From JAAYJT01 sp037446395 (lineage in GTDB: Bacteria > Bacteroidota > Bacteroidia > Bacteroidales > JAAYJT01), in contig JBBIIP010000012.1 in NCBI GenBank assembly GCA_037446395.1, positions 1 to 64,000 of the forward strand: 64,000 nucleotides of DNA, read 5' to 3'. A program made the translations under genes and the position numbers. Shown here one piece after another: positions 16,472 through 24,644 of the stretch; position 1 is the stretch's first letter; each line of letters begins with the position of its first letter. The notes beneath the pieces are model-generated. The model was not told the origin of the DNA. It ran no database searches and saw only the letters and a list, made by a program, of their open reading frames with translations.

Positions 16472-17950
16472 TCAAAGTTCCTTACGCAGGCGGGCTACGG
16501 GTATGTTTAATTGCTCACGATACTTTGCAACAGTTCTCCTGGCAATATTATACCCCTTTTCTTTCAGGATCAATGTGAGTTGGTCATCGGTGAGGGGTTT
16601 TGCTTTCGACTCGGCCTCGATGCAGTCGCTCAGGATCTTTTTTATTTCGCGGGTTGAAACTTCCTCGCCACTGTCGGTTTGCATTGATTCGGAAAAGAAG
16701 CTTTTGAGGAGGAATGTGCCATAGGCAGTTTGAACATATTTGCTGTTGGCCACTCTTGAAACGGTTGATATATCAAGGTTCACAACTTCTGCAATATCTT
16801 TCAGGATCATCGGGCGCAATTTGGTTTCATCGCCATGAAGAAAATACTCGCGCTGATAATCCATGATGGCTTTCATGGTCGAATAGAGTGTGTTTTGGCG
16901 TTGCCTGATAGCATCTATGAACCATCGGGCTGAATCAATCTTCTGCTTAATGAACATTACTGCTTCCTTCTGTTGCGGGTTATTCTTGCTCTTATTTTCT
17001 ATAAAAGACTCAAGCATATCAACATAGGTTCGATTCAGGCGGATTTCCGGTGCATTTTTTGAATTGAGGGTGAGAACAAGATCGCCATCAATGGTGTTTA
17101 TCACAAAGTCGGGGATAATATATTGTTGCTGACGTTGGCTTTCGCCACCCGTATCGCCCGGCTTTGGGTTGAGCCTGAGTATTTCGTCCATGGCTTCTTT
17201 TAACTCCTCCTCAGTGATCTGGGCTTTCTTTATTATCTTATCGAAATGTCTTTTTGTGAATTCTTCGAAATACTCAGTAAGCAAAAAAGTGGCGCGTTTA
17301 ATCGCGGGAGTTTGTTTGTGGCGCTTCAATTGCAAAAGCAAACATTCTTTCAGGTTTCGTGCTGCAATACCAGGTGGGTCAAGGTCTTGAACAATTCTAA
17401 GAACTTCTTCAATTTCTTTGGTGTTGGTGATCAGGTTTTGAGAAAAAGCAAGATCGTCGGCCATGGCCGATAGATCACGTTGCAGATAGCCTGAATCATC
17501 GAGGTTGCCGATGATGGTTTGGGCGATGATCATTTGCTTGCGGTCGAGGTCGCGCAAACTGAGTTGGGTGAGTAGTTGCTCGGAAAATGAAATAGCTGAT
17601 ACAAAGGGAGCCTGCCGGGGTTCATCATCGCTGCTGATGTTGTGCTCAGCCATTCGGTATGAAGGAACATCGTCCTGGTCATCTATATAATCGCTCAAAT
17701 CGAATTCATCACCGCTGTCAGGGGCTTCGTCTTCAAAATCTTCGCCTTCGGAGTTGTTTTCGGTACTGTTCTGATCCTGATTGGGTGAGTTGTCTGATTC
17801 GCCGAACTCTTCGAGTGCGGGGTTTTCTTCAATCTCTTGTTTTATCCTCTGTTCAAGGGCCATAGAAGGTATCTGCAATAGCTTCATCAGCAGGATTTGC
17901 TGCGGAGAAAGCTTTTGCATTAATTTTTGCTGCATTTTCTGATTCAGCAT
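16472..17950 (-). CDS. rpoN: RNA polymerase sigma-54 factor
   Basis: The full-length 492-residue protein has region I at the N-terminus (MLNQKMQQKLMQKLSPQQI), rich in Gln and Leu for activator response. An acidic region II follows (about residues 50-90, dense in Asp and Glu). The core-binding and DNA-binding region III contains a helix-turn-helix (DIAEVVNLDISTVSRVANSK) and the RpoN box ARRTVAKYREQLNIPVARLR at the C-terminus. Sigma-54 directs RNA polymerase to -24/-12 promoters and needs an AAA+ enhancer-binding protein; none is encoded in this window. It is first in the minus-strand run rpoN, PAP2-like, holB. Confidence 0.96.
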   Translation of the reverse strand: MLNQKMQQKLMQKLSPQQILLMKLLQIPSMALEQRIKQEIEENPALEEFGESDNSPNQDQNSTENNSEGEDFEDEAPDSGDEFDLSDYIDDQDDVPSYRMAEHNISSDDEPRQAPFVSAISFSEQLLTQLSLRDLDRKQMIIAQTIIGNLDDSGYLQRDLSAMADDLAFSQNLITNTKEIEEVLRIVQDLDPPGIAARNLKECLLLQLKRHKQTPAIKRATFLLTEYFEEFTKRHFDKIIKKAQITEEELKEAMDEILRLNPKPGDTGGESQRQQQYIIPDFVINTIDGDLVLTLNSKNAPEIRLNRTYVDMLESFIENKSKNNPQQKEAVMFIKQKIDSARWFIDAIRQRQNTLYSTMKAIMDYQREYFLHGDETKLRPMILKDIAEVVNLDISTVSRVANSKYVQTAYGTFLLKSFFSESMQTDSGEEVSTREIKKILSDCIEAESKAKPLTDDQLTLILKEKGYNIARRTVAKYREQLNIPVARLRKEL

Positions 17951-18052
17951 ACCTTCATAATTTATGTCTAAACGGTATCAGGCATCCCTCTATTGTGGAC
18001 ACCACTAATATACGAAAATAACCTGAACGGATAGCGGGATTAAGAATTAATT

Positions 18053-19459
18053 CTAAAATTCTGCATTTTGTGGTGTGCGAGGAAAGGGAATCACATCGCG
18101 TATGTTGGTCATTCCAGTAACAAAAAGCATTAATCGTTCAAACCCTAGTCCAAATCCGCTATGGGGGGCTGATCCAAACCGGCGTGTATCGAGGTACCAC
18201 CAAAGTTCTTCTTCGTGAATCTGGAGTTCAATCATGCGTTTATGCAATTTTTCATAGTCTTCCTCTCGCTGCGAACCTCCAATGATCTCACCGATGCGTG
18301 GAAACAATACGTCCATGGCTCTCACTGTTTTGCCATCCTCGTTTTGTTTCATATAAAATGCTTTTATTTCTTTGGGATACCCGGTCAGGATCACCGGTTT
18401 TTTGAAGTGCTTCTCCACAAGATAACGCTCATGCTCGGCTTGCAGATCGGATCCCCAGGCAATCGGAAATTCCCATTTCTGGCCAGCCTTCAATAATATT
18501 TCGATCGCTTCGGTATAGGTAAGGCGTTCGAATTTGCTGTCGGCAACAAAATGCAGGCGTTCGATAAGTTCTTTGTCGTACATATCATTCAGAAACTGCA
18601 GATCCTCTGGGCAATTATCGAGTGCATACCTGACAAGGTATTTCAGAAAATCTTCGGCCAAATCCATGTTATCATGAATGTCGTAAAATGCCATTTCAGG
18701 CTCGATCATCCAAAATTCAGCAAGGTGGCGGGGGGTATTTGAGTTTTCGGCACGAAAAGTTGGGCCAAACGTATAAACATTTGAAAGAGCAAGGGCGCCT
18801 AATTCGGCTTCGAGCTGTCCGGAAACAGTCAGATTGGTGGGCTTGCCGAAAAAATCTTCTGCATAATTCACCGACCCGTCTTCTTTCAACGGTGGATTTT
18901 TGGCATCAAGAGTCGTTACCCTGAACATGGCACCGGCGCCTTCGGCATCTGAGCCTGTGATGATGGGAGAATGAATGTAGTAAAAACCTTTATCGTTGAA
19001 ATACTTATTGATTGCGAAAGCCATGGCATGGCGAAGGCGCAGCACAGCCCCAAAAGTGTTTGTTCGTGGTCTTAAATGCGCAATTTCGCGCAGGAACTCC
19101 AGGGAGTGCCCTTTTTTTTGCAGCGGATAGGTTTCGGGGTCGGCCGAACCAAAGATAATAATTTCTTTTGCCTGAATTTCGACCTGTTGGCCCTGGCCGG
19201 GCGACTCAACGAGTATGCCGTTTACTGAAAGACAAGCCCCTGTTGTTACTGGTTTAAGTGTTTCCTCACCAAACATTTGCACATCGGCCACAATCTGAAT
19301 ACTATGGATTATCGAGCCGTCGTTCAAGGCAATAAATGCTACATTTTTATTTCCTCTTTTGGTTCTTACCCACCCTTTTACATTCACCAGGTTCCCAACC
19401 GGCAGTTTCCCTGATGGTTTTAGCAGGTCTTTAATCCTTGTTCGTTTAGTTGTTTCCAT
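18053..19459 (-). CDS. asnS: Asparaginyl-tRNA synthetase
   Basis: This 468-residue class IIb synthetase has an N-terminal OB-fold anticodon-binding domain (VKGWVRTKRGNKNVAFIALNDGS) and the class II catalytic core. Motif 2 is seen in FRAENSNTPRHLAEFWMIEPEM and motif 3 in GFGLGFERLMLFVTGM, followed by the C-terminal IRDVIPFPRTP. The residues around motif 2 and the C-terminus favour AsnRS over AspRS or LysRS. It charges tRNA-Asn in the cytosol. It is a single gene bounded by rpoN downstream and a divergent promoter region upstream. Confidence 0.95.
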   Translation of the reverse strand: METTKRTRIKDLLKPSGKLPVGNLVNVKGWVRTKRGNKNVAFIALNDGSIIHSIQIVADVQMFGEETLKPVTTGACLSVNGILVESPGQGQQVEIQAKEIIIFGSADPETYPLQKKGHSLEFLREIAHLRPRTNTFGAVLRLRHAMAFAINKYFNDKGFYYIHSPIITGSDAEGAGAMFRVTTLDAKNPPLKEDGSVNYAEDFFGKPTNLTVSGQLEAELGALALSNVYTFGPTFRAENSNTPRHLAEFWMIEPEMAFYDIHDNMDLAEDFLKYLVRYALDNCPEDLQFLNDMYDKELIERLHFVADSKFERLTYTEAIEILLKAGQKWEFPIAWGSDLQAEHERYLVEKHFKKPVILTGYPKEIKAFYMKQNEDGKTVRAMDVLFPRIGEIIGGSQREEDYEKLHKRMIELQIHEEELWWYLDTRRFGSAPHSGFGLGFERLMLFVTGMTNIRDVIPFPRTPQNAEF

Positions 19460-19720
19460 GTATTTGGCTCAAATATTTTATGCAAAAGAACAATTATTTT
19501 TTCTTTTGGCCTAAAAGCCCAGGGTCTGGCATTGACGAAAAACCATTTTATTGTCCGAAACTTGTTCTTTTCTATGAAGCCTTGCGAATTAAAAATATTC
19601 CTTTAGGTATAATTTGAAAATCATTGTCTTTGTGAGGGACTGTTAATTCGTATAAAGTAGCTCGGCTTTCTCCCAAATTAAATTCTCTTTTATAAAATGC
19701 TTTTAATATTAAGAATATAT

Positions 19721-19728
19721 TATATTTG
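19721..19728 (+). promoter_or_regulatory. Putative -7 promoter box of the sphingolipid pair
   Basis: TATATTTG, an exact TAnnTTTG match in an AT-rich stretch, lies 28 bases before the ATG of the serine palmitoyltransferase gene. The remainder of the 297-base gap between asnS and this gene (19460-19756) shows no other feature. Confidence 0.55.
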
Positions 19729-19756
19729 CCCACTTTACGAATAATATGACCAAAAT

Positions 19757-20968
19757 ATGGGCATCCTGAAAGAAAAATATGCCGCCTACGATGAGCCTCA
19801 AAAGGCAATGGCAGCAGGGTTCTACCCTTATTTCAGAACAATCGAATCGGATCAGGATACAGTAGTTAGCATCAATGGGAAAAAGGTGTTGATGTTTGGT
19901 TCCAACAGTTATCTTGGGCTTACCAACCACCCCAAAGTAAAAGAAGCCGCCATCAAAGCTGTTGAAAAATATGGTACAGGTTGCGCTGGTTCGCGATTTC
20001 TGAATGGCACGCTTGACATTCATATCGAACTGGAAGACCGCCTTGCGAGGCTGGTCGAAAAAGAAGCCTGCCTGTGTTTTAGCACAGGTTTTCAGGCAAA
20101 CCTTGGAGTTGTTTCGGTACTTGCCGGTCGGCATGATTATCTTTTGCTTGACGAACTTGACCATGCTTCGATCATCGAGGGCAGCCGCCTGTCGTTTTCG
20201 AAGGTGATAAAATTTGCTCATAATAATATGGATTCCCTCGATCGCAAACTTAAACTTTGTGAGCCGGGAAGGATAAAACTAATTGTTGTTGATGGGGTTT
20301 TCTCAATGGAAGGCGATATAATTAATTTGCCGCAGGTGGTCGAATTAGCCGAAAAATATCAAGCCTCGGTGATGGTTGATGATGCACATTCTTTGGGAGT
20401 AATTGGGAAACATGGAGCCGGTACAGCCTCACATTTTGGCCTTACCGATAAAGTGGACCTGATCATGGGAACATTTTCAAAATCGCTTGCTTCATTGGGG
20501 GGTTTCATCGCCGGCGATCATGAAGTGATTAACTATATTAAACACAAAGCACGATCGCTAATTTTTAGTGCCAGCATGACACCGGCTTCAGCAGCCAGTG
20601 CAATTGCCTCAATCAATATCATGGAAAGCGAACCCCAACGAATTCAAAAGCTCTGGGAAATCACAAACTATACCCGGCAACTATTCAAACAAATGGGGTT
20701 TGATACAGGAAAGTCAGAATCGCCAATTGTTCCTATCTTTATTCGCGATAATTATAAAACTCTCAAACTTGCGAAAGACCTGCTGCAAGAAGGCGTTTTT
20801 GTGAACCCTGTTGTTTCTCCGGCTGTTTCGCCCCAGGATAGCCTGATTCGATTTTCACTCATGGCCACGCATACCACTGAGCAAGTGGACTCAGCAGCAG
20901 AAAAAATAAATCGTATTGCTAAGGCGCTTGCCATCACACCTTCCCTGGCGCAAGACGTCTCTTTCTGA
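19757..20968 (+). CDS. spt: Serine palmitoyltransferase (alpha-oxoamine synthase family)
   Basis: This 403-residue PLP-dependent alpha-oxoamine synthase has PLP lysine Lys242 in GTFSKSLASLGGF, DELDHASI and VDDAHSLG. The N-terminus (GILKEKYAAYDEPQ, YPYFRTIES) and the run GSNSYLGL...GTGCAGSRFLNGT closely resemble Bacteroides serine palmitoyltransferase rather than BioF or KBL. The enzyme condenses serine with a fatty acyl-CoA or acyl-ACP thioester to 3-ketosphinganine, the first step of sphingolipid synthesis. The SDR gene starts ten bases after its stop and probably performs the next reduction. BioF (8-amino-7-oxononanoate synthase) is the main alternative, but no biotin gene is nearby. Confidence 0.85.
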   Translation: MGILKEKYAAYDEPQKAMAAGFYPYFRTIESDQDTVVSINGKKVLMFGSNSYLGLTNHPKVKEAAIKAVEKYGTGCAGSRFLNGTLDIHIELEDRLARLVEKEACLCFSTGFQANLGVVSVLAGRHDYLLLDELDHASIIEGSRLSFSKVIKFAHNNMDSLDRKLKLCEPGRIKLIVVDGVFSMEGDIINLPQVVELAEKYQASVMVDDAHSLGVIGKHGAGTASHFGLTDKVDLIMGTFSKSLASLGGFIAGDHEVINYIKHKARSLIFSASMTPASAASAIASINIMESEPQRIQKLWEITNYTRQLFKQMGFDTGKSESPIVPIFIRDNYKTLKLAKDLLQEGVFVNPVVSPAVSPQDSLIRFSLMATHTTEQVDSAAEKINRIAKALAITPSLAQDVSF

Positions 20969-20978
20969 AATGATTGCC

Positions 20979-21788
20979 ATGAAATCTGCCAAGGTAATTC
21001 TGATCACCGGAATTTCGACTGGTTTTGGAAAAGAAATTGCCTTGCAGCTTGCCAACCAGGGCCATGTGGTTTATGGCACGCTCCGAAAAACCATCCCGGT
21101 TGATCATAGGATCAACACCATTTTGATGGAGCTGATTGACCCTGTTTCGATAAAATCAGCAGCAAAACATGTTGTTGAGCGCGAAGGAAAGATTGACGTG
21201 TTGATCAATAATGCCGGAATGCACCTGGGTGGGCCCATCGAAATAACGCCTGCCGAAGATTTTGAACGACAAATGGCTATCGGATTCAACGGCGTGGTGC
21301 GCCTAACGCAGGCCGTGCTGCCAACTATGAGGCAACAAGGCTCGGGTCTGATTATTAACGTCAGTTCAATCGGGGGGCTGATGGGACTGCCTTTTCAGGG
21401 GTTTTATTCTGCAGCCAAATTTGCCATCGAGGGATTCAGCGAAAGCCTTCGGATGGAGGTAAATCCATTTAATATCAAAGTGGTGGTTATCAATCCGGGT
21501 GACTTCAGAACAAGCAACACTGCCAACCGAAAAAACATTTTGTTGGATGGTCCTTATCTCGGGCAATACCAAAAAACACTTTCTATTATTGAGTCAGATG
21601 AAATAGGAGGCTGGCCTCCAGAAATCCTTGCGCATAAAATTTGTAAGATTATCGAGTGCCGAAACCCAAAACAACGCTATATCATTGGATCGCTGGAACA
21701 AAAAATGGCTGTTTGGATAAAGCGCCTGCTACCTGGGCCGATGTTTCGTAAAATGCTTGCGGCGCATTATGGAATGAAGCAGCGATAA
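20979..21788 (+). CDS. Short-chain dehydrogenase, candidate 3-ketosphinganine reductase
   Basis: This is a classical SDR of about 269 residues. It has the NAD(P)-binding motif TGISTGFG near the N-terminus, NNAG, the catalytic serine in INVSS, and the YxxxK pair Tyr143-Lys147 (YSAAKFA). An in-frame ATG three codons upstream at 20970 is an alternative start; either leaves 10 bases or fewer after the serine palmitoyltransferase stop, so the two genes must be cotranscribed. From this pairing I infer that it reduces 3-ketosphinganine to sphinganine. The SDR fold alone does not show the substrate. A hydrophobic, basic C-terminal region (MAVWIKRLLPGPMFRKML) could touch the membrane. Confidence 0.75.
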   Translation: MKSAKVILITGISTGFGKEIALQLANQGHVVYGTLRKTIPVDHRINTILMELIDPVSIKSAAKHVVEREGKIDVLINNAGMHLGGPIEITPAEDFERQMAIGFNGVVRLTQAVLPTMRQQGSGLIINVSSIGGLMGLPFQGFYSAAKFAIEGFSESLRMEVNPFNIKVVVINPGDFRTSNTANRKNILLDGPYLGQYQKTLSIIESDEIGGWPPEILAHKICKIIECRNPKQRYIIGSLEQKMAVWIKRLLPGPMFRKMLAAHYGMKQR

Positions 21789-21958
21789 CCCGCTAAAAAA
21801 ATTATTCCCATTGCTTGTTTTTCAGGTGGCTGATGCCGATTCGCCCTTTTGATATTGTTTGGTTTCATCCCCGGCAGGCGATACCGCATTCAGGGGCAGC
21901 AGGTTGCATCATACCGCCTTATAAGAATACATGAGGAATGCCTCATTCTCAAATTTAC

Positions 21959-21966
21959 TAACTTTG
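21959..21966 (+). promoter_or_regulatory. TAnnTTTG box only six bases before the AroG-AroQ start
   Basis: TAACTTTG matches the Bacteroidetes -7 consensus and ends six bases before the ATG at 21973. If used, it would give a leaderless or nearly leaderless transcript. It also lies inside the frame of the alternative start at 21931, so it may be coincidental. Confidence 0.3.
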
Positions 21967-21972
21967 CGGGTG

Positions 21973-23067
21973 ATGGAGAAAGGATTCGAAATACAACCCT
22001 TGAGCGATTGGCTTGGGCTATACGATCGGCCTCTGTTAATCAGTGGGCCTTGCAGTGCCGAAAGTCGCAACCAGGTGCTTGAAACCGCCAGGGCGTTATC
22101 TAAAATACCGCAGGTTAAAGCCATGCGAGCAGGCATCTGGAAGCCACGAACACGCCCATCATTCTTCGAAGGAGTTGGTGAAAAAGGCCTCAAATGGCTA
22201 CAAGAAGCCAGAGATGAAACCGGATTGAAAGTGGCTGTTGAGGTAGCTATACCCAGCCATGTAGCGCAGGCTCTTAATTATGGCATTGATATCCTTTGGG
22301 TGGGCGCACGCACCACCGGAAATCCTTTCTCAATTCAGGAGCTTGCCGAAGCCCTACAGGGTGTTGATGTACCTGTCATGGTGAAAAATCCATTGAACCC
22401 CGATCTGAAGCTGTGGCTGGGAGCCTTCGAGCGTTTTAACCAGGCTGGCATCAAAAAGCTTGCAGCTGTTCACCGGGGATTCCATTGTTTCGACGATGGT
22501 CCTTATCGCAACCATCCCAGGTGGGAAATTCCGATTGAGTTAAAACGACTGGTGCCACAACTACCCATTATTTGCGACCCAAGCCATATTTGCGGAAACC
22601 GACACATGTTGGGCGAAGTATCGCAACAAGCCCTCGATCTTGAAATGGATGGATTGATGATTGAAACACATTCCGATCCCGATGCTGCACTCACCGACCG
22701 TAATCAGCAAATCAGCCCACTTGCGTTGGCAAATATTCTATTTGGACTTACTATTCGAATCGAAAAAGGGAACCTGGCGCTGGACAATGTGTTGGAAGAA
22801 TTGCGCCTGCAAATAGATCGAATTGATTTACAACTGATTGAGGTGATGGCCCGGCGCATGGGCATCATCAGGCAGATGGGTGAATATAAACGGGATCACA
22901 ACATCACAATCCTGCAAATTGAACGCTGGCGCGAGCTTATCAATACGCGGCTTGATATTGCCGCAGAATATGGTCTCGACAGGGAATTCTTGCTAAAACT
23001 CCTTCAATTGGTTCATAATGAAAGTATTAGGATGCAGGCTGAGATTCTGAATCGTGGCAAGAAATAA
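21973..23067 (+). CDS. Bifunctional DAHP synthase / chorismate mutase (AroG-AroQ fusion)
   Basis: The protein has about 364 residues. The first ~260 are a DAHP synthase of the KdsA-like type, with SGPCSAESRNQ, RAGIWKPRTRPSFFEG, VKNP and CDPSHICG. The last ~90 are an AroQ chorismate mutase helical domain (LRLQIDRIDLQLIEVMARRM...MGEYKR). It catalyses the first step of the shikimate pathway and the chorismate-to-prephenate branch step; this fusion is standard in Bacteroidetes and commonly allows feedback control. The ATG at 21973 (MEKGFEIQPL) is chosen over 21931, whose extra 14 residues are not typical of the family. It is not in an aro operon here; the next gene, eight bases downstream, is a membrane protein. 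Confidence 0.93.
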   Translation: MEKGFEIQPLSDWLGLYDRPLLISGPCSAESRNQVLETARALSKIPQVKAMRAGIWKPRTRPSFFEGVGEKGLKWLQEARDETGLKVAVEVAIPSHVAQALNYGIDILWVGARTTGNPFSIQELAEALQGVDVPVMVKNPLNPDLKLWLGAFERFNQAGIKKLAAVHRGFHCFDDGPYRNHPRWEIPIELKRLVPQLPIICDPSHICGNRHMLGEVSQQALDLEMDGLMIETHSDPDAALTDRNQQISPLALANILFGLTIRIEKGNLALDNVLEELRLQIDRIDLQLIEVMARRMGIIRQMGEYKRDHNITILQIERWRELINTRLDIAAEYGLDREFLLKLLQLVHNESIRMQAEILNRGKK

Positions 23068-23075
23068 AATTTATT

Positions 23076-24506
23076 ATGAGAAAAATAATGAACTGGCCGG
23101 CGTTTAATCAAAATGCCATCCTGCAACTGCTTCAAATTTTGGGAAGTATTTTATTGCTCATTTCCCCTGCCATTATAAATGGTTTTCCGCTGTTGTATTC
23201 CGATTCGGCATCATATATTGTTTCGGGACAGGATGGAAATATCCCAATTGACAGGCCGATTATTTATGGCTTTCTTATCACCCAGGTAAGTTTGTCTTTG
23301 AGTTTGTGGTTGGTAGTTATTTTTCAGGCACTGATTGTTGTGCTCCTGATCAATCGGCTGCTTTCTTATTTTGACTTAGGCCGGGTGAAATCCTTTGCAA
23401 CATTTTTGGTGGTCTTGTTTTTAAGCATTTTCACCGGTGTTTCAAATTATATCAGTCAGGTTATGCCCGATATTTATACAGGTGTTTTGATTATAGCATT
23501 CCCCATGCTCATTCTCGAGCCCGACAAGCGATGGCGTTGGTTTCTGTTTTTAGTTGCGCTAAGTTCGTCAATGATGCACTTTTCGAATCTTCCGCTTACA
23601 ACCGTATTGTCAATCATGGCTTTGGTTGTCATGGCCATTTACAAAAAGCGTGTGGCTTTGAAAAAGAGACTTGTAGTGTATTTTTCCATACTCGCAATCC
23701 TGCCATGGTTGCTTGTTCCCACGATCAATTACCTGTATTCAGGAAAATTATTTCTAAACAAATCCAATCACATCTTTTTTACCGGCCGCCTGATTGATAC
23801 CGGCTGCCTTGCCGAGTTTTTTGATTCAGTTCCCGGTGCTCAAAAATACTCGCTGTACCAGGCAAAAGATCGCATTCCTAAAAAATCGTGGGAATTTATC
23901 TGGAACGAAACAAGCCCATTATATGATGGCGGTTGTTCAGAAAATGGTGGCTGGTCAAATTGCTGGAGGGAAAAAGAGCAAGAGTATAATGCCATGATTT
24001 GGGATGTGCTCTCAACCCGATCCATCCTTGCCAAATTTTTGAAAGCCAGTTTTGTGGATTGGGCAAAGCAGATCATTGATTTTGATACCGGCCCTCTAAT
24101 CAGGCAGGGTGAAACTTCCGGGTTTTCGCAAATCATTCCAAAATATTTCATTGATGCGTCGTGCTATCAGAAATCGAAACAATATAACGAAACTTTGACA
24201 TTCGAAACAGGGAGTCTGCTGCAACGTTGGTGCATCTATACTACAATTTTGGTCTTGCTGCTGCTCATGATTCGACCGTTTGGGTTGCTGAAAGAGCGAA
24301 AAGACGAATTGCGAATGATTGTGGCTCTAGTGGTTACCGGACTCATGGCGAATGCATTTTTCTGCGCAGTATTTTCGACAGTGTTATATCGTTACCAGGG
24401 GCGCATCATCTGGTTGATTCCTTTGCTGGTGGGTTCAATGATATTAATGTTATTGAGCAGAAAATACACCTCTCAACCTGATTCTCCGAATGGAAAGAAA
24501 CGGTGA
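23076..24506 (+). CDS. Polytopic membrane protein, GT-C-like, unknown
   Basis: The 476-residue protein has about ten predicted membrane helices. The first extracytoplasmic loop contains YSDSASYIVSGQDG followed by RPIIYG, an acidic loop after helix 1 as in GT-C-fold glycosyltransferases, where it binds lipid-linked sugar donors. A second large loop (about residues 225-345) is rich in Trp and Cys (DGGCSENGGWSNCW). I do not recognise a defined family. It begins eight bases after the AroG-AroQ stop and shares that transcript, but a metabolic link is not apparent. A similar-sized membrane protein follows, suggesting a pair acting on a surface glycan or lipid. Confidence 0.6.
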   Translation: MRKIMNWPAFNQNAILQLLQILGSILLLISPAIINGFPLLYSDSASYIVSGQDGNIPIDRPIIYGFLITQVSLSLSLWLVVIFQALIVVLLINRLLSYFDLGRVKSFATFLVVLFLSIFTGVSNYISQVMPDIYTGVLIIAFPMLILEPDKRWRWFLFLVALSSSMMHFSNLPLTTVLSIMALVVMAIYKKRVALKKRLVVYFSILAILPWLLVPTINYLYSGKLFLNKSNHIFFTGRLIDTGCLAEFFDSVPGAQKYSLYQAKDRIPKKSWEFIWNETSPLYDGGCSENGGWSNCWREKEQEYNAMIWDVLSTRSILAKFLKASFVDWAKQIIDFDTGPLIRQGETSGFSQIIPKYFIDASCYQKSKQYNETLTFETGSLLQRWCIYTTILVLLLLMIRPFGLLKERKDELRMIVALVVTGLMANAFFCAVFSTVLYRYQGRIIWLIPLLVGSMILMLLSRKYTSQPDSPNGKKR

Positions 24507-24510
24507 AACA

Positions 24511-24518
24511 TATTTTTG
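24511..24518 (+). promoter_or_regulatory. Putative -7 promoter box before the second GT-C-like gene
   Basis: TATTTTTG matches TAnnTTTG and lies 126 bases before the ATG at 24645. The leader between them contains GGTTAACC within CCGG-flanked sequence, but no structure I could name. Confidence 0.35.
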
Positions 24519-24644
24519 ACTCTGTTATATGTTTTGATTTATATTGGAAAAAGGGCTTCAGCACAAAAAATCATCCGGAAAGGTTAACCGGCTAAACAAG
24601 GACAAGGAGATTGTTCTTGGAAGAAAATCATTAATGCCTGTTGT

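Noticed and set aside
19572..19808. 78-residue minus-strand frame before the serine palmitoyltransferase gene
   Set aside because: It overlaps the likely promoter and the first 50 bases of spt, and its sequence has no coding character beyond chance.
19757..20968. BioF (8-amino-7-oxononanoate synthase) or KBL
   Set aside because: The N-terminus and active-site context match Bacteroidetes serine palmitoyltransferase, and no biotin or threonine-catabolism gene is adjacent.
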